From Clostridiales bacterium (lineage in GTDB: Bacteria > Bacillota > Clostridia > Oscillospirales > Acutalibacteraceae), in contig JAHZIE010000002.1 of assembly GCA_019419895.1 (NCBI GenBank), forward strand, positions 1 to 64,000: a stretch of 64,000 nucleotides of DNA. The letters are read 5' to 3'. This document shows positions 61,306-64,000 of the stretch, piece after piece. A program made the translations under genes and the position numbers. Position 1 is the stretch's first letter. The number at the start of each line of letters is the position of its first letter. Under the pieces are notes generated by a model. That model saw only the letters and a program-made list of their open reading frames with translations. It ran no database searches and was not told the DNA's origin.

Positions 61306-62055
61306 CTATTGAATAGCTTCTTCGGCTTTTTGGACTGTCCGGCAGAGATCCTTGATCACCTCTCCGGCGAGGATCAGACCGGCAACGGAGGGAACAAAAG
61401 AAACGCTCCCCGGGGCGGGACGCCCGGCGGTCCCCTTTTTTTCCATTTCACCAAGGGCGGGAGGAATCGGGGCAAGGGGCTCTTCCTTGGAATACACCAC
61501 CTTGAGGGAGGGGATTCCCCTGGCTTTGAGCTCCCGTCTCATGACCCGCGCGAGAGGGCAGACGGAGGTATGAAAGATATCGTCCACCTCAAAGCGGGTG
61601 GGATCCAGTTTGTTTCCGGCGCCCATGCAGCTGATGACAGGCGTGCCGGCCTTGTAAGCTTCCTCGATGAGCAGGAGCTTTGACGAAACGGTGTCAATGG
61701 CGTCCACAATATAATCAAAAGAGGAAAGAGGGAGAAGATGGGAAGTCTCCGGCTGGTAAAAAAACGGATGGACCTCCACCTCCGCCTGAGGATTGATTTC
61801 CAGGGCGCGCTCCTTCATGACCTCCACCTTTTTCCTTCCGATTGTTTTAGTGGTGGCAATCAGCTGGCGGTTGATGTTGGAGGGGGAAACGTCGTCGCTG
61901 TCGCAGAAGGACAGAAAGCCGATTCCACCGCGAACCAGGGCTTCCGCCGCGTAGGAGCCCACGCCGCCGATCCCAAAAACCGCCACTCTCGCGGAGGACA
62001 GGCGCGCCATGGCGTTATGCCCCAAAAGCAGTTCAGAGCGGGAGAAGATTTCCAT
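61306..62055 (-). CDS. tcdA: tRNA threonylcarbamoyladenosine dehydratase (TcdA-like)
   Basis: The 249-residue protein is an E1/ThiF-type adenylating enzyme of the TcdA group: SRSELLLGHNAMARLSSARVAVFGIGGVGSYAAEALVRGGIG (ATP site), FCDSDDVSPSNINRQLIATTKTIGRKKVEVMKERALEINP, DYIVDAIDTVSSKLLLIEEAYKAGTPVISCMGAGNKLDPTRFEVDDI and SVAGLILAGEVIKDL. It cyclises t6A to ct6A at tRNA position 37. The ATG at 62055 is favoured by GAAAGGTG before it; a GTG at 62064 would overlap that site. Confidence 0.93.
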   Translation of the reverse strand: MEIFSRSELLLGHNAMARLSSARVAVFGIGGVGSYAAEALVRGGIGFLSFCDSDDVSPSNINRQLIATTKTIGRKKVEVMKERALEINPQAEVEVHPFFYQPETSHLLPLSSFDYIVDAIDTVSSKLLLIEEAYKAGTPVISCMGAGNKLDPTRFEVDDIFHTSVCPLARVMRRELKARGIPSLKVVYSKEEPLAPIPPALGEMEKKGTAGRPAPGSVSFVPSVAGLILAGEVIKDLCRTVQKAEEAIQ

Positions 62056-62218
62056 AACAGGCACCTTTCAATAATAATGTTTAAATTTTTCCAAGCCGGT
62101 TGTGCCTCATAAAAGGGAAGGAACAACTTCTCCTTGTGGGAGAGGAACACAGAAGGCAGGCATATTTTTTCAAAAAATCAGGCGAAAAAACAAGACGCGG
62201 CCCGGCGCTCTTTTTTCT

Positions 62219-62633
62219 TTATTTTTGATGAAAGATATAAACTCCAGCGCAGCCAAGCTCCACGGCCGGAAGAAACCCGGCGGACCGATAAAAACGGAGT
62301 GTCTGTGGAGTGGGATCAGTTGTCAGGGTGATTTGATAAGCGTGGCGGTATCGGTGGAGAGGTTCCCTGATGAGCCGGGTTCCGATTCCGCGATTCCAGT
62401 ATTCCGGCAGGACAAGGAGATCCTGGACAGAAACAATAGCCCCCTCCCCACGGCCCGTAGAATCCCCACAAGCCGCTGTCCATCCCGGGCGGCTAAAATC
62501 GAAGGGAATTGGAAAAAGCGGATTTAAGCAGCTCAGGGCGGCTGGTGTAATTCTCCCACCCAGCGGAACGATAAAGTGCCATAATTTCTTCTTCACAGTA
62601 AGAAAGATATTCCTGGATTGCGATCTGTTCCAT
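62219..62633 (-). pseudogene. GNAT-family acetyltransferase with two frameshifts
   Basis: A typical small GNAT enzyme (about 135-140 residues) can be read only by joining three frames. The first gives MEQIAIQEYLSYCEEEIMALYRSAGWENYTSRPELLKSAFSNSL; it fits the family's opening with EILALYxSVGWxNY. The second, ILAARDGQRLVGILRAVG, carries the next strand pair. The third gives SVQDLLVLPEYWNRGIGTRLI (acetyl-CoA loop RxxGIG) and TDPTPQTLRFYRSAGF. The breaks lie near 62505 and 62445; the second is in the run GGGGAGGGGG. RBS AGAAGGA precedes the ATG at 62633. The gene is either recently dead or the assembly has indels in homopolymers. Confidence 0.8.
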
Positions 62634-62723
62634 CTCATTCCTTCTGAGAGACAGTGAGGTCTTAGCTGGGAATACCGCTCTTTGTTTTTCCTTGTACTCA
62701 GCCATGGCAATAAAAAGAAGCTG

Positions 62724-63788
62724 TCATTTGGATAGAAATTGAGAGACAGCGGAAAGCAGGGCGTCCATTTCCTCGTCGGTGCCGATGCTGATCCTCAGAT
62801 ACTGATCGATACCGGGCTGCTTGAAGTAACGGACCAGAATACCCTGCTCCTTGAGGTAGGAAAAAAGGGAAGCCGCGTCTGTGCCGGGCCTTGTGGCGAA
62901 GATGAAGTTGGCTTTTGAATCCAGCACCTGAAAGCCCATTTCCTTCAGTTTGGGGACGATCCGTTCCCGGGTGTTCATCATTTTCCGGACGGTTTGGCGG
63001 AAATATTCCTCATCTCTCAGAGAAGCCTCGGCGCAGGCGATGGCCAGGCGGTCGAGGGTGTAGGAATTAAAGGAGTTTTTGACCCGATCCAATCCGGCGA
63101 TGAGATCCTTGTGCCCGGCGGCAAAGCCCACGCGGAGCCCCGCGAGCCCCCTGGATTTGGAGAGGGTCTGCACCACAAGAAGGTTGTCATATTCATGAAT
63201 AAGCCCCAGCATGGATTCCCCGCCAAAATCCACATAGGCCTCGTCGATGATCACCACCTGATCTGGATGGGTTTCCAGAATCCGGATGATGTCTTCCTTT
63301 CCCAGAAAGAGGGTGGTGGGGGCGTTGGGATTGGCGAGAACAACGCCGCCGCAGGGACGGAGAAATTCCTCCACGGGGATGGAGAAATCCTCCTTCATGG
63401 GAACCTGACGGAAGGCGATGCCGTAGAGCTCACAGTAAACAGGATAAAAGCTGTAGGATATCTGGGGGAACAGGATAGGGCTGTCCCCGCCGAAAAAGGT
63501 TTGGAAGGCGATGGCGAGCACCTCGTCGGAGCCATTTCCGGCAAAGACTTGTTCCACCGAGAGGCCGTTTCTGTCGGCAAAGGCCTTTCTCGCCCCATAG
63601 CCGTCGGCGTTGGGGTAAAGGCGCAGGGTGACCGGATCGAAGTTTTTCAGGACCTCGGCAACGGCGGGAGAAGGGGGATAGGGACATTCGTTTGTGTTGA
63701 GCTTAATCAGCTTTTGACCGTCTTTTGGCTGCTCGCCGGGAACATAGGGATTCAGCTCCCTTGTTTTCTGGTTCCAGAATTTACTCAT
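62724..63788 (-). CDS. hisC: Histidinol-phosphate aminotransferase-type PLP enzyme
   Basis: The 354-residue protein fits HisC of fold-type I: LNPYVPGEQPKDGQKLIKLNTNECPYPPSPAV, RLYPNADGYGARKAFADRNGLSVEQVFAGNGSDEVL, PQISYSFYPVYCELYGI, VVLANPNAPTTLFL, VIIDEAYVDFGGES and the PLP-lysine motif QTLSKSRGLAGLRVGFAAG. It converts imidazole-acetol phosphate and glutamate to histidinol phosphate, but many related genes act on aromatic or other amino acids. No other his genes flank it. Start ATG at 63788 has AAAGGTAAGAAGCC before it; the frame is open to 63815. Confidence 0.9.
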   Translation of the reverse strand: MSKFWNQKTRELNPYVPGEQPKDGQKLIKLNTNECPYPPSPAVAEVLKNFDPVTLRLYPNADGYGARKAFADRNGLSVEQVFAGNGSDEVLAIAFQTFFGGDSPILFPQISYSFYPVYCELYGIAFRQVPMKEDFSIPVEEFLRPCGGVVLANPNAPTTLFLGKEDIIRILETHPDQVVIIDEAYVDFGGESMLGLIHEYDNLLVVQTLSKSRGLAGLRVGFAAGHKDLIAGLDRVKNSFNSYTLDRLAIACAEASLRDEEYFRQTVRKMMNTRERIVPKLKEMGFQVLDSKANFIFATRPGTDAASLFSYLKEQGILVRYFKQPGIDQYLRISIGTDEEMDALLSAVSQFLSK

Positions 63789-63824
63789 ATGGCTTCTTAC
63801 CTTTCTATATTTCATTTCTACAGC

Positions 63825-64000
63825 CTATACAGCCCGCCGCGCGTCTTCGGCGGTGAGAATTTTATTCTGACGGCAGTAATGAAAAAGATACTGCTGGGCA
63901 ATTCCCGCATAGGGAGAGAAGAACTCCGGGGTACGGCCGGGAAACAAAAGGGCCATGGCTCTTTTCATCCATACGTCCATAGGAAAAGCGTCCATCCGCC
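63825..64000 (-). CDS. 8-oxoguanine DNA glycosylase-like protein, C-terminal part (runs off window)
   Basis: The last 58 residues of a gene whose start lies outside the window: MDAFPMDVWMKRAMALLFPG...SPYAGIAQQYLFHYCRQ. FPMDVWMKR matches the HhH-GPD catalytic Asp segment (FPxDVWxxR) and YAGIAQQYLFHY the C-terminal helix of bacterial OGG1/AlkA-type glycosylases. The stop is at 63825-63827. It is probably a DNA-repair glycosylase that removes 8-oxoguanine. It lies 36 bases upstream of hisC on the same strand. Confidence 0.8.
   Translation of the reverse strand, partial: RMDAFPMDVWMKRAMALLFPGRTPEFFSPYAGIAQQYLFHYCRQNKILTAEDARRAV

Noticed and set aside
1..64000. CRISPR arrays, tRNA genes, prophage or integrase genes
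   Set aside because: I looked for regular direct repeats, cloverleaf patterns and phage-type gene orders and saw none.

Overview
The window reads as chromosome of an anaerobic Firmicute of class Clostridia, most likely a gut commensal of the Oscillospiraceae/Ruminococcaceae or Lachnospiraceae type. The clues are strong AGGAGG-type ribosome binding sites, TTGACA/TATAAT-like promoters, many intrinsic terminators, meso-diaminopimelate dehydrogenase, an LCP-family wall protein, EutH with a fused LicC-LicA protein, and many cytoplasmic carbohydrate-active enzymes. The family-level placement is inference; no marker resolves it.

Layout. Bases 1-220 are the 3' end of a 23S rRNA, followed by a terminator with no 5S gene between. 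A decayed IS200/IS605 element (474-1075) comes next, then a GH116 glycosidase gene broken by one in-frame TAG (1441-3999). From 5 to 19 kb lie a HEAT-repeat protein, a MarR regulator with an amidohydrolase, a four-gene ABC-2/GldG-like/DUF4340 operon, a NUDIX hydrolase, a DUF815 AAA+ ATPase, a lipoprotein fusing a periplasmic-binding fold to a peptidoglycan-binding domain, an aldose-1-epimerase-like protein and a MATE exporter. From 19 to 29 kb is a glycan block: a GH141-like beta-helix protein on the minus strand, and PAP2-GH95-GH78-GH36 on the plus strand. None of these enzymes shows a signal peptide and no sugar transporter sits among them.

From 29 to 40 kb are a PiT phosphate transporter with a DUF47 partner, an amino-sugar operon (nagA, an Asp/Glu-racemase-like protein, a ROK kinase fused to a SIS isomerase domain), an EutH plus winged-helix/LicC/LicA module, and a Gfo/Idh/MocA oxidoreductase. 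From 40 to 52 kb are a heterodimeric ABC exporter, a GH130 phosphorylase, a GT2 glycosyltransferase, a small conserved-looking protein after a very AT-rich gap, a NahK-like sugar kinase, an LCP protein, and an XRE/ImmA pair followed by exonuclease III. The last 12 kb hold ddh, carB without carA, a 45-residue small ORF, a Cof-type HAD phosphatase, a sirtuin, a second beta-helix protein, tcdA, a doubly frameshifted GNAT gene, a hisC-type aminotransferase and the truncated end of an 8-oxoguanine glycosylase-like gene.

Taken together, the region looks specialised for breaking down imported, already partly digested host or plant oligosaccharides (fucose, rhamnose, galactose, N-acetylhexosamine, mannoside), and for choline or ethanolamine capture and activation. 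Ordinary housekeeping genes are interspersed. I saw no prophage, integrase, CRISPR array or tRNA gene.
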